Below, in pieces: positions 1-10,870 of a stretch of DNA of 64,000 nucleotides. Source of the DNA: Turritopsis dohrnii (lineage: Eukaryota > Cnidaria > Hydrozoa > Anthoathecata > Oceaniidae); the NCBI GenBank assembly GCA_027922465.2, contig BQMF02000064.1:1218163-1282162 (forward strand), written 5' to 3'. A model generated the notes under the pieces. The model had not been told where the DNA came from, ran no database searches, and worked only from the letters and a program-made list of their open reading frames with translations. Within the stretch, counting starts at the first letter, position 1, and each line of letters begins with the position of its first letter. The position numbers and the translations under genes are program-made.

Positions 1-279
1 TATACATCTGGTCAGTGTTTTAAATCCAAATGCTCAAAATATTTTGTTAAATGAAGTTTGATGAGATATTATTTTATTGTACAAACATATCTGTATATCC
101 GGGAAACATACAGATTAATGAACGCAGGTTAGTATATCATAGCATACGGGACTAACCAGATATAGAATAAATATAAAATATAAAATTACAGAACAATATT
201 AGCTAGCTACCACTTTTACCAATAATTGAAACTACGTAAAGTTCGGTTTCAGTCACAATTGTGAATCTCACTTTTTCAG

Positions 280-1048
280 GTCAGCGTTCACCAGTAATGG
301 CAAAGTAACAATTGCCCCAAAAGACCCAGAAGTAAATTTAACAGAAAACACTATTATGAGCGACCTAGATATCGCTCAGTTAAATGCTCTTTACTGCGAT
401 GACCGTATACCGGCGACAACGTCAGGTACATCTCACACTTCCACAACTACCCAGGAAAAGTCCAGCACGACGACAGTGGCGGCGAGGACGTCTTCTGGTG
501 CGTCCCAGACATCTTCATTTAAAACAACAGTATTTCCGTTACATGAAACAACAACTACCACCCCAACGATGACTACGACGACACCAGAAAAATCTGCGAC
601 ATCAACCACGAAATCAATGACGTCAACTACGAAATCTATGACTAAACCCACAACGACAACAACGACATCTGAGAGTTCAACGACAGAATCGACGACAACA
701 ACGACCCTAGAGAAACCTACGCTATTTCCGTTAACTGAAACGAACACTGCGAACCCAACGACGACTAATACCAAAGTAACGACAACTAACAACCCTACCA
801 CAACAACAACGACGCCCAAGACAACACCAACAAAATCTACGACAACAACAACAAAATCTACGACAGAATCGACGTCGACAATAACGAAACCTACAAGTGA
901 ATTAGTGACTGAAACAAAACCAACAGCAGAAGTACTGGAAACTTCAGTACCTATAGAAACAACATCGACGACAACAAAAAAGTTAACCACGAAGACTTCT
1001 ATCGGTACAGTTTTTGTTCTAATTATTGTTTTTTTTTTCTTTCTTTGA
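280..1048 (+). CDS. Astacin metalloprotease, 3' exon with Thr-rich mucin-like tail
   Basis: This is the 3' part of a zinc metalloprotease gene; upstream exons lie outside the window. The exon opens after a TTTTTCAG acceptor at 279, one base into a codon. The first residues (NGKVTIAPKDP, then SDLDIAQLNALYC) match the end of the astacin catalytic domain, where a Ser-x-x-Asp-Ile segment and a final Cys precede the tail. About 190 residues of Thr/Ser/Pro-rich sequence follow, typical of an O-glycosylated stalk. If the exon is read to its own stop it ends in a short hydrophobic segment (VFVLIIVFFFFL), suggesting a membrane or GPI anchor. A donor at 1005 (GTACAG) would instead splice to the ShK exon at 1505. 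A long minus-strand ORF over the Thr codons is a compositional shadow. Family call from visible motifs; the anchor is inference. Confidence 0.75.
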
Positions 1049-1504
1049 TTTTTCTTTTGTATTTATTTATATTTTATTTATTGTAATTACGTCATGCCTC
1101 GTTCTTTCAAACATTTTCATAAGACTTTCCTGCAAAAAGTTTGATGAACTCAAATTGTCGCATGAAACTACTCTTACAGAGTGATCATTAAAAATTGTGT
1201 AAAACGAGATTTTGTGGTGTCAAGGGCTTTGTTACATAATTGAAATCGATCAGTCTATCAGTCAAACATCGCTGGAAACTTTCTCTCTAATATTTGACAC
1301 CCTATTAGACAAAATCATCAAAAAGTCAGTGTGACGGAGGGCATTTTTATTGAAATTGTGTGTAAATTTCTATAGAAATGCACTCCTTCGCAGAGGTTTT
1401 TTAATAAACGTGCCGGTTGACACGTTAACTTTTATGTTTTATTAGAGCAGTTGGGAAATATTTTGCTACTGTCTGATAACCGTCGGCTTTTCCTTTCGTT
1501 TCAG
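1049..1504 (+). other. Intron or 3'UTR between the two astacin 3' ends
   Basis: AT-rich sequence with a T-run after the first stop codon and a polypyrimidine tract before the ShK acceptor. It is intron if the 1005 donor is used and 3'UTR if it is not. A short piece (GTGTAAATTTCTATAGAAATGCACTCCTTC, split here only in description, near 1360-1390) recurs at about 39,678-39,707 in an intron of the second astacin gene, which supports a duplication origin of the two genes. Confidence 0.4.
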
Positions 1505-1611
1505 ATTGTGTCGACAGCTGGGATATAGGCTCCTGCACGTATTACAAGAAATATTGTGATCAAAGTCCTCTGGTATACCGCTATTGTTGTCATTCTTGCT
1601 CCACCATTTAA
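1505..1611 (+). CDS. Alternative terminal exon: ShK-type six-cysteine domain
   Basis: This short exon follows a TTTCGTTTCAG acceptor (1494-1504) and ends in TAA at 1609-1611. It encodes about 35 residues with six cysteines in the order C...C...C...CC..C, the pattern of ShK domains, which often close cnidarian and nematode astacins. Splicing from the donor at 1005 (exon end 1004, one base into a codon) to 1505 restores frame exactly and makes Asp then Cys at the junction, directly after the Thr-rich stalk. The intron is 500 bp. The ShK domain here is most likely a protein-interaction or autoregulatory module, not a free toxin. It was too short for an ORF search to report. Whether both 3' ends are used is unknown. 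Confidence 0.65.
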
Positions 1612-1752
1612 ACAGCGCATAATGTTTCTAACGGCTTTCATCATTTCTTCATATTACGTTCGTGTCGAGAATCTTCGGAAATTTGTTTGGCATGGCATAT
1701 AACGCAAGCACAGTGGGGGCAAATTTGATGAAAATCACTACAGTTTCTAATA

Positions 1753-2243
1753 CAGTACGTGCTCGATAAGTGAAGCTTCTGAGGATAGTGGTTCCACTTA
1801 TCGAATGTTCCACTTGACCGATTTACACGAAACTGGATAAATAATATAATATAATAAAAAATAATAGAAATGGGAAATCGTTTTATGTTAAAAACAAACA
1901 CTTTCCTTCCCACATATCCAGATCACCCTCCATCACTTTCTTTGCAAGCCTTGTATTTTTATAGCAGACTTAGATTAACCAATCTTTATATTAATCTTTA
2001 TTTTAAGAATGTCACCCCAGTGATGCATTTTTTGCATGTTTTCCTTAAGAAATCGAATGTTTTGCCATAAACAATCGACCAAAAAATTGGTTCCACATAT
2101 TGAAAGTTCCCTTAAGCGAGGAGTCCAGTTATCCGACTAAAATTTGAGAGATCTGATGAAGTAAATCCAAGGGACCAAGAAAATCCGCTCCACTTAATGA
2201 AAGTTCCACTTGATCAAGGTTTCACTTATCATGCGGCATACCG
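1753..2243. mobile_element. MITE with TA target duplication (Tc1/pogo-like)
   Basis: The left end (CAGTACGTGCTCGATAAGTG) and the reverse complement of the right end (CGGTATGCCGCATGATAAGTG) match over about 25 bp and are flanked by TA on both sides. The interior has repeated GTTCCACTTAT-like words and no coding capacity, as expected for a non-autonomous element mobilised by a Tc1/mariner/pogo transposase. Confidence 0.6.
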
Positions 2244-2249
2244 TATTAA

Positions 2250-3690
2250 CATTTACACTGCTTCAATAAAAAGTACTCTTCATCGCGGTGACTTTTTTGA
2301 TAACTGTGGGGTTTAAAAATGTGAATTTTACCGCTACTTATGAGAGATTTTTGGTGATTCTGTTCCTCTATTTAATAGTTAATTTATTCACTTACTTATT
2401 TATTGTTTTTACTTTAGATAAACTATTCAAACATCATAATTGTTACATAGACTAGTTAAACTATGTAATTTAAACCGTTTTAATACATACAAATTTATAT
2501 GAAGAAGTAATAGTTCACCACCTTTTCTCTTCGGTACTTCACTAAATGAATGATTTTGAGTTTTTAGTCTATTGAGATTCCCATCATTCTCAAACAATTT
2601 CCCATTCCTAACAGTTGCAATTTCCATATACAGTCCAACATCGTACCTATGGTTTCTTGCCTTTTCGATGTACGTCCCCGTATATACGTCCGTATATCAA
2701 AAAGGCATAACCTTGGGTACAAAGTTGATTGAGAGTCGAGTCTTGCTATTTCGAATTCTCTGTAGATCGGGTGCGAAATTTTATTTGCTGACAAGACCAA
2801 GCTTTTTGTTCAAGATAGCGCATGTTCGAGATAACGAGATTCAACTGCAATACGATCCGTATTATGCTATGAAAATTAACAGTGAGAGTGCATCTCACAA
2901 CAGATTTCCTAGGGGTGGATTCGATTATCCCACGCCTTGCGCTCTTCGCCATTTGCTTTGCCATTTTCCCCTCGACAACAGCGTGAATTCAATATTGAGA
3001 TAAATTATTATAGGTGAACGAAAAGAAACAACACTTTTTCGTGTGACAAAGTAATAACGTTGGTTTGATATACCGTACAGATTGGGTTTAAATTCAACAG
3101 TAGAAGCCTCAGGGCTTGAACAATTTCCGCATCAGGCCTAGAAGAAATAGCTCTAGGCTAATTTTAAAGATATCTGAATGACTATCCATTCTGTTCTTGT
3201 TGCTTACGTGAGAACAGGTCTAAAACAATTCCCAAAAATATGACTTATGGTTCACATGGAGAATAAAATGATATTCGATAGTCATTTGAAAAAAAGGCCG
3301 TATGAGATTGAAGACTTTCACAACACTATTAAAATATTAAATCTATACAACCAAACTTGTTTAAAAACTGAAGAACTCGGCCATTTATGACCAAATCTGC
3401 AACTTAGGACCTTCCAATTGTTCTTTGTGCACACCTTCCAAATTTTGCTGCAAATGTGAACTTGGTAATATATTTAAGTAAACATTACATGAAGTTGTTC
3501 ATAACTTTTTAATCCATGACATTTAACAAGATTACAAGAAGATAAGAATTATATTGCTTATAGAGGCTTTTACGATTTGGACCATAATGCAACACGATGA
3601 AGAAAATCCACCATCATGGTAGTAAATAGAAGACCTCCCGCAGCGTTGTAAACAAAACTTGGTAGTCACGTCAAGTTGGTTGAAAGTTTT
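2250..3690. other. Non-coding, with one arm of a dispersed inverted duplication
   Basis: No convincing gene. About 3,100-3,545 is repeated in inverted orientation at about 32,140-32,545, including the words around TTGCTTACGTGAGAACAGGTCT and the tract with TAAGTAAACATTACATGA. ORFs of 60-140 codons here show no domain and no splice context. Confidence 0.5.
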
Positions 3691-3699
3691 CTTATAATC

Positions 3700-5346
3700 A
3701 TGTCGTCTTATTTCAATTCATTACCTGTTGTTTCTCGCAAAAGGTATGAAGAGAAAATTTCACTAATTGGTAATCAAGATCCGTACCAAATCCCCGATCA
3801 AGAATGGAATTCTGATCTTAATTCATTTCCTCCTCTCACCTACATTGACATGGTGAATTATCTTGTTCTTGGATCGAGCCCCTTTTTATAATATGAAAGA
3901 TTTCAAGAATTATAAAAGTTTGGAGTGCTACGATCGTTTCTTATCCGGATGGGTTCAAAAGGTTCAAACTTTTCAACACACCACAGAAAATAAAACTTTC
4001 ACTGTTATTCGAGCAAGGGTTCTTCATAGTCAACGTCTTAGTGAGAAACCGGTGTCTTCTTGGATAATTTGCAACAGCGATGGAGAAATCTGCTGCTGCC
4101 ATTGTACATGTATGGCAGGTTTGGGTGAAAGTTGTTCCCATGTAGCTTCCATTATGTTTTTTGTTGAGGCTGCAGTGAGATTGCAAGAGAAAAAAACCGT
4201 AATCCAAGAACCTGCTTATTGGCTATTACCATCATCAAAAAAATCAATTGAGTATGCTGCAGCCAAAAATATTGATTTCAATTAATCCGCTACTCAAAAA
4301 AAAATATTGGATAATAAAGTGAAGGATCCCTATTCTACTACCGCATCATCATCTTCATCAAATAAAGGGAAAAAAAATGTTCGGAAAGCACCGGTTGACA
4401 AATTTTCCAATTTTTTACAAACTATTTCTTCAACTAAACCTGCTGTTTTGTCTGTCTACCCTGGATTCAGTCATGAATATAAGCCAAAAACATTATCAGA
4501 AAAATTTCCACTTGTTCTGACAGAATTATTTGACGAATCTTTGATTGGGTTACCATTAAATGATATCTAAAGTTATTGCAGTACTCTTCATCATAAATTA
4601 GCTGCTACCAAAGAGCAGATTGCTTCTGTTGAGGAAGAAACTCGTAGTCAGTCACATTCTAATGCCTGGTTCCAGTTCCGTGCTGGAAGAATTACAGCTT
4701 CAAAATTTAAATCAGTCATATCAACATCTCTTACAAATCCTTCCAAAAGTCTCATTAAAACTATTTGCTATCCATCTACATATAAATTCACTTCAAAAGA
4801 CACAGAATGGGGTAATAAACATGAGAAAACAGCCATGAAGAAATACCTTGATATGGAAAGTCAAAACCATGTCAACCTACATGTTGTCGAATGGGTTTGT
4901 TTCTTGATTCAGATCATCCATACCTTGGTGCTACTCCAGATGGAATCATAAAGTGTTCTTGCTGCCCTGATCGTTTGTTGGAGATCAAATGTCCATATAC
5001 CTTGCGTCGCTATACACTTGATGAATTACCATCTTCATTTTACCTGGAAAAATCTGAAACTGGTGTTAATTTAAAAAAGAATCACCAATATTATTTTCAA
5101 GTACAAGCACAAATGGCTATCACTAAAATCAAGTCATGCCTTTTTTTTGTATGGACAGAAAAGGACCATTTCCTCCAACACGTACCATTTGATGAGTCAT
5201 TTTGGAACAGTCACTTGAAAAAATGTAACACCTTTTTCAATTCTGTTATTCTTGTAGAACTTGTCAGTAAATATTTCAGCCAAGCAACACCGGAGACTGT
5301 TTCAACCGATCATGATTATGCTTATCCTTGCTCTATGGAAGAGTGA
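3700..5346 (+). pseudogene. SWIM zinc finger / YqaJ-type nuclease, broken
   Basis: This is the remnant of the accessory gene of the transposon. The ATG at 3700 opens about 60 codons. Reading then shifts near 3865-3890 into a frame with a SWIM motif (CHCTC...CSH, about 4095-4145), then past a stop near 4570 into a stretch with the YqaJ start region (FRAGRITASKF, EWGNKHE, about 4660-4830). It shifts again near 4880 to the catalytic region (GATPDGI and LEIKCPY, about 4930-5000), ending in TGA at 5346. YqaJ proteins are lambda-exonuclease-like nucleases with an Asp...Glu-x-Lys active site, and all three residues are still visible. At least three breaks mean no full protein can be made from this copy. 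Confidence 0.8.
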
Positions 5347-5451
5347 ACATCAAGAAAAACGGCTATTTTTATAGCCACAATTATGAAAAAACATTACTTA
5401 TGGCTTATTTTTAATTAAACACCTATTATTATTCAAACTTACTATACTTTC

Positions 5452-5523
5452 GTCCTGGTCGTCTAACTGGTAAGACCCTTGTGTTAACCACAAGTAATCC
5501 AGGTTCGATCCCTGGTCAGGGCA
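5452..5523 (+). tRNA. tRNA-like gene, Glu-like body with UAA anticodon loop
   Basis: The sequence folds as a cloverleaf by hand. It has a 7-bp acceptor stem (GTCCTGG with TCAGGGC, including wobbles), a D stem GTCT/AGAC, an anticodon stem CTTGT/ACAAG with the 7-nt loop GTTAACC, a T arm CCAGG-TTCGATC-CCTGG and discriminator A. Body and box B resemble animal tRNA-Glu, but the loop reads UAA (a Leu anticodon), has an unusual G at position 32, and lacks the long variable arm of Leu tRNAs. No T-run terminator follows closely (the next is near 5570). It lies between the two convergent transposon genes. It may be a tRNA pseudogene or a tRNA-derived fragment. Confidence 0.5.
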
Positions 5524-5757
5524 TACATCAACCAACCTGATTTCTAATAAAATATTGCCAAAATAATGTTTTTTTTAAAATATATGGGCTATGAAAATAG
5601 CCATTTTTTCTTTAGACATCTTTGATCCAATTAACCAGCAACTGTAAACAGAAGACAGAAGATTTCTAAAAGACACAATCATTATGTAAGTTGCCATTAA
5701 TGTTTTTTATACATATGTGGCTTTAAAAAAAGCCGTTGTAGTTTGTCCAAAAACCAG

Positions 5758-7317
5758 TTACTCATTAGGAACAACTGAGGGACATAAGTTAGTGATAGCA
5801 CATGCCACAGTGGTAATTTTATCCAACATAGGTAAATCTTGTCCAGGTCTTGTCATGACTAAACTAATGGGTATGGTACTTTCTAGCATGGTAAACTTTT
5901 GTCTAACTACACCAATAACTCGTTCTAAATGAATTCGTACATTGGCAGTAGCTCTTGTTGACTCAATTTCCTTCCCACTCAGTTGATGCTTTCCACGTGT
6001 AAATGCTGGTATTTTAACACTTGCACCAACTCCAGCAACAAGTTCGTCAATATCAAACCCACGATCAGCCAAAACAACATCACCCGGTAGTAGATTGCTG
6101 ACAAATTTGGACTCCCTGACAAGATGCTTATCACTTACTCGGCCTCCCCAACCATCTGATATAAAGCTAATAGAACCCTGTGGTGTGATTCCAATAAGAT
6201 ATTTGATGGTGTTGTGGTGTTTGTAGTTAGACCATGTTTGAGCTCTTGCATAAAGATTGGATGGACGTTCGATGAACACTTCAAAACAATCAATTATAGC
6301 CACCACTTTCCGGCCAAAGTTTTCACGAAAAATCAGTGGCATTGATATTACTAAGTCATCACGATGGGGCCAAAATACTAATTGCTTCAAATTGACATAC
6401 AACAAGTCCATCACTTCAGTAAAGCTTTTTGATACTAAGCTAGCACTCACACCATATCTGTACGCCAAATCTTGAACTTGAAGGTTTAAACGCAGCCTCA
6501 TCAAAGTTACAATATATTTCTGGAACTTTGTTAAACCAGAATTTTTCCTGAAGGATATGTATTCCGATATGAGTTCGAACATTGTCATCAAAACTTTGCT
6601 TGATGCGAAGCCAGTATAATATAGTACTTTTGCATCATCATGAAAATCTGTCTCATCCATTAACCTAATGGTATTAACAGCTTTACTTAACCGTGCAACC
6701 TGCCTACGCAAGGAACTATTTTCAATACGAAGCTGACTAACTTCATCATCTTTCTCATCAACCTCATCAACTTCCATCATATCATCATCAACAACTTCCA
6801 TATCATCATCAAACACATCATCAACCACTCTAGAACTACTTTCGGCTACAAAACTCAACTCTGACAACTTCAAAGCTGTCTCCATTTCCCTCTCAAAAAC
6901 CTTCTTTCTCCTTCCTACACACCTTTCATATCTAGCAACACTACTATTACTACGGCTGCTAGCAACACAACTAGAACTACTAACAACAACAACATCACTA
7001 TTACTTTCATCAACATCAATATTTAAACGGTCACCATAACCCAACTTCAGCGATGGCACCCAATCTGGGTTTGTATCATCCAAAAGATGAGCAGGTGAAC
7101 CACTAACAAAATGAGTACTACAAACTCGCCAGGTATCGATTTTTTTGTACGATGAATCAGCACGATGGATAGCAGCCAGCCAACAATTTCTTCGCCTCTC
7201 TGTTAGTGCTTTTATCTGGTCTCCTTGGATTGTAATAATCTTCGGCAATCGATAAAAGCTTACATTTTGTTTGCCCTGTATGTTATCAAAATCTACAACA
7301 CAGCAAGCTGTAGACAT
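5758..7317 (-). CDS. THAP-domain DDE transposase (ISL2EU type), intact
   Basis: A 519-residue single-exon ORF. The N-terminus is THAP-like (FYRLPK, WLAAI, then CSTHF at residues 66-70), the sequence-specific DNA-binding C2CH finger. Cys5/Cys6 are present but the second Cys expected about five residues later is Asp/Phe, so the finger is atypical. A Ser- and acid-rich linker (about 110-195) leads to a coiled stretch. The RNase-H-like catalytic domain of the DDE_4 type follows with AIIDCFE, then LADRGFD, then a Glu in RIHLERV, the expected D-D-E. It should cut and paste the element at its ends. The frame is fully open, unlike the partner YqaJ gene, so this copy may still make transposase. Confidence 0.85.
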   Translation of the reverse strand: MSTACCVVDFDNIQGKQNVSFYRLPKIITIQGDQIKALTERRRNCWLAAIHRADSSYKKIDTWRVCSTHFVSGSPAHLLDDTNPDWVPSLKLGYGDRLNIDVDESNSDVVVVSSSSCVASSRSNSSVARYERCVGRRKKVFEREMETALKLSELSFVAESSSRVVDDVFDDDMEVVDDDMMEVDEVDEKDDEVSQLRIENSSLRRQVARLSKAVNTIRLMDETDFHDDAKVLYYTGFASSKVLMTMFELISEYISFRKNSGLTKFQKYIVTLMRLRLNLQVQDLAYRYGVSASLVSKSFTEVMDLLYVNLKQLVFWPHRDDLVISMPLIFRENFGRKVVAIIDCFEVFIERPSNLYARAQTWSNYKHHNTIKYLIGITPQGSISFISDGWGGRVSDKHLVRESKFVSNLLPGDVVLADRGFDIDELVAGVGASVKIPAFTRGKHQLSGKEIESTRATANVRIHLERVIGVVRQKFTMLESTIPISLVMTRPGQDLPMLDKITTVACAITNLCPSVVPNE

Positions 7318-7569
7318 CTTGATAGTGATTTGTGAACCGAGTTGTTTACTTTACTATGTTCCGTACGATAATTGGCACTTGTACGAAGGTGGCCACATAC
7401 GGAAACAACTACGATGGCGGCCCGATCTGCACTATGTTGACCATGGTACACATCGCGCATTACCCAGTAGACAAAAACAACTTTCATGTAAGTAAAGTTA
7501 AGAGAGAATCAATAATACTCCAAAAAATTTAAATTCTTAACATTCAACAAAACTTTTATTTCCATTTCA

Positions 7570-10500
7570 TGCTTACATAGCACCTTAGCGCACCAAAAAA
7601 CCGCCTGGGCCCACCTTCGTACACAACAACTAGAAAAGTTGTACGGAGGTGGCCTACTTACCTATGTGTATTTGTTAGAAGTCATAAGAAGCTCCCTTAC
7701 GTTTGCTTTATCAGACAAATATGTTTATTTGTCTATTACATGTCTTTGTTAGCATCTAGCGAACCAGGAAACCGCCTGGGCCCACCTTCGTACAATAACT
7801 AGAAAAGTTGTACGGAGGTGGCCTACTTACCTATGTGTATTGGTTAAAAGTCATAAGAAGCTCTCTTACGTTTTTTTTATCAGACAAATATGTTCTTTTG
7901 TCAAGTACATGTCTATTATAAGCATTTAGCGCACCAGGAAACCACCTGGGCCCACCTTCGTACAACAACTAGAAAAGTTGTACGGAGGTGGCCTACCTAC
8001 CTATGTGTATTGGTTAGAAGTCATAAGAAGCTCCCTTACGTTTGTTTTGACGGAAAAATATGTTTATTTGTCCATTACATGTCTTTGTTAGCATCTAGCG
8101 AACCAGGAAACCGCCTGGGCCCACCTTCGTACAATAACTAGAAAAGTTGTACGGAGGTGGCCTACTTACCTATGTGTATTGGTTAAAAGTCATAAGAAGC
8201 TCTCTTACGTTTTTTTTATCAGACAAATATGTTCTTTTGTCAAGTACATGTCTATTATAAGCATTTAGCGCACCAGGAAACCACCTGGGCCCACCTTCGT
8301 ACAACAACTAGAAAAGTTGTACGGAGGTGGCCTACCTACCTATGTGTATTGGTTAGAAGTCATAAGAAGCTCCCTTACGTTTGTTTTGACGGAAAAATAT
8401 GTTTATTTGTCCATTACATGTCTTTGTTAGCATCTAGCGAACCAGGAAACCGCCTGGGCCCACCTTCGTACAATAACTAGAAAAGTTGTACGGAGGTGGC
8501 CTACTTACCTATGTGTATTGGTTAAAAGTCATAAGAAGCTCTCTTACGTTTTTTTTATCAGACAAATATGTTCTTTTGTCAAGTACATGTCTATTATAAG
8601 CATTTAGCGCACCAGGAAACCACCTGGGCCCACCTTCGTACAACAACTAGAAAAGTTGTACGGAGGTGGCCTACCTACCTATGTGTATTGGTTAGAAGTC
8701 ATAAGAAGCTCCCTTACGTTTGTTTTGACGGAAAAATATGTTTATTTGTCCATTACATGTCTTTGTTAGCATCTAGCGCACCAGGAAATCGCCTGGGCCC
8801 ACCTTTGTACAATAACTAGAAAAGTTGTACAGAGGTGGCCTACTTACCTATTTATATTGGTTAGAAGTCAAAAGAAGCTCCCTTACGTTTGTTTTAGCAG
8901 ACAAATATGTTACTTGTCCATTACAAGTTTATGTCAGCATGTAGCGCAGCTGGAATCGCCTGGGCCCACCTTCGTACAACAACTAGAAAAGTTGTACGGA
9001 GGTGGCCTACCTACCTATGTGTATTGGTTAGAAGTCATAAGAAGCTCCCTTACGTTTGTTTTGACGGAAAAATATGTTTATTTGTCCATTACATGTCTTT
9101 GTTAGCATCTAGCGAACCAGGAAACCGCCTGGGCCCACCTTCGTACAATAACTAGAAAAGTTGTACGGAGGTGGCCTACTTACCTATGTGTATTGGTTAA
9201 AAGTCATAAGAAGCTCCCTTACGTTTGTTTTAGCAGACAAATATGTTTATTTGTCCATTACATGTCTTTGTTAGCATGTAGCGCAGCTGGAATCGCCTGG
9301 GCCCACCTTCGTACAACAACTAGAAAAGTTGTACGGAGGTGGCCTACTTACCTATGTGTATTGGTTAGAAGTCATAAGAAGCTCCCTTACGTTTGTTTTG
9401 ACGGAAAAATATGTTTATTTGTCCATTACATGTCTTTGTTAGCATCTAGCGCACCAGGAAATTGCCTGGGTCCACCTTCGTACAATAACTAGAAAAGTTG
9501 TACGGAGGTGGCCTACTTACCTATGTGTATTGGTTAAAAGTCATAAGAAGCTCCCTTACGTTTGTTTTAGCAGACAAATATGTTTATTTGTCCATTACAT
9601 GTCTTTGTTAGCATGTAGCGAACCAGGAAACCGCCTGGGCCCACCTTCGTACAACAACTAGAAAAGTTGTACGAAGGTGGCCTACTTACCTATTTATATT
9701 GGTTAGAAGTCATAAGAAGCTCCCTTACGTTTGTTTTAGCAGACAAATATGTTACTTGTCCATTACAAGTTTATGTCAGCATGTAGCGCAGCTGGAAATC
9801 GCCTGGGCCCACCCTCGTACAACAACTAGAAAAGTTGTACGGAGGTGGCCTACTTACCTAAGTGTATTGGTTATAAGTCATAAGAAGCTCCCTAACGTTT
9901 GTTTTGACGGACAAATATGTTTATTTGTTAATTACATGTCTATTGCAAGCATTTAGCGCACCAGGAAACCACCTGGGCCCACCTTCGTACAGCAACTACA
10001 GAAGTTGTACGGAGGTGGCCTACTTACCTATGTGTATAAGTTAGAAGTCATAAGAAGCTCCCTTACGTTTGCTTTATCAGACAAATATGTTTATTTGTCT
10101 ATTACATGTCTTTGTTAGTATCTAGCGAACCAGGAAACCGCCTGGGCCCACCTTCGTACAATAACTAGAAAAGTTGTACGGAGGTGGCCTACTTACCTAT
10201 TTATATTGGTTAGAAGTCAAAAGAAGCTCCCTTACGTTTGTTTTAGCAGACAAATATGTTACTTGTCCATTACAAGTTTATGTCAGCATGTAGCGCAGCT
10301 GGAAATCGCCTGGGCCCACCTTCGTACAACAACTAGAAAAGTTGTACGGAGGTGGCCTACTTACCTATGTGTATTGGTTAAAAGTCATAAGAAGCTCCCT
10401 TACGTTTGTTTTGACGGAAAAATATGTTTATTTGTCCATTACATGTCTTTGTTAGCATCTAGCGCACCAGGAAATCGCCTGGGCCCACCTTCGTGCAACA

Positions 10501-10680
10501 ACTAGAAAAGTTGTACGAAGGTGGCCTACTTACTTATTTATATTGGTTAGAAGCCATAAGAAGCTCCCTTACGTTTGTTTTAGCTGACAAATATGTTACT
10601 TGTCCATTAAATGTTTATGTCAGCATGTAGCGCACCTGGAAATCGCCTGGGCCCACCTTCGTACAACAACTAGAGGACCT
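7570..10680. repeat. Satellite array, about 170-bp monomers with 339-bp dimeric higher-order repeat
   Basis: About 18 tandem monomers. Each contains an imperfect 15-bp palindrome, CCACCTTCGTACAAC...GTTGTACGGAGGTGG, around a 10-nt spacer, followed by GGCCTACTTACCTA and an AT-rich segment. Palindrome starts at 7611, 7782, 7952, 8121, 8291 and 8460 give steps of 171, 170, 169, 170 and 169. Three successive units from about 7890 to 8819 repeat at 339 bp with near identity, so the monomers form A-B dimers. Later monomers are shuffled variants. The 82-99-codon ORFs across it are passive translations of the repeat. Confidence 0.95.
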
Positions 10681-10870
10681 GCACACAAGTGATTTCTATG
10701 TCCCTGTATACTATTTAGAAGCCATGGCATTTACTTTTTATGTTTCTTTCATTTCTGTGAATATATATGTCCATTCTAATTCCATGTATGCACTCAGGGC
10801 ACCTGAAAACCGTTTGGGTGTCCAATTTCGTACTGCAACTGCGTAGTTATCGGGCAAACGACCTGGTTGT
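10681..10870. repeat. Diverged edge monomer of the satellite
   Basis: At 10,760-10,845 the satellite word order (ATGTCCATT, CATGTATGCA, GGGCACCTGAAAACCG, TTCGTACTGCAACT) is recognisable but heavily mutated, as expected at the ageing edge of a tandem array. Confidence 0.6.

Larger units (their letters stand above)
3690..7500. mobile_element. ISL2EU-type DNA transposon (THAP-DDE transposase plus YqaJ nuclease)
   Basis: Two converging genes define the element: a plus-strand SWIM/YqaJ gene (3700-5346) and a minus-strand THAP/DDE transposase (5758-7317). This pair is the known coding content of ISL2EU/IS4EU transposons of animals. I could not locate both termini by eye. The right end probably lies at about 7370-7500, where TTGTACGAAGGTGGCC resembles the palindrome of the adjoining satellite. 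Boundaries are therefore approximate. The transposase ORF is open but its partner is broken. Confidence 0.7.

Noticed and set aside
433..990. 185-codon minus-strand ORF opposite the Thr-rich astacin tail
   Set aside because: Val/Asp-rich translation is a complement of ACN (Thr) codons; no domain.
7890..10505. Repeated 82-99-codon ORFs in the satellite
   Set aside because: They follow the satellite period exactly and arise from repeat structure, not from conserved coding.
7570..10680. Regular repeats that could suggest a CRISPR array
   Set aside because: Monomers are about 170 bp with near-identical 'spacers', in an intron-bearing eukaryotic genome; this is satellite DNA.
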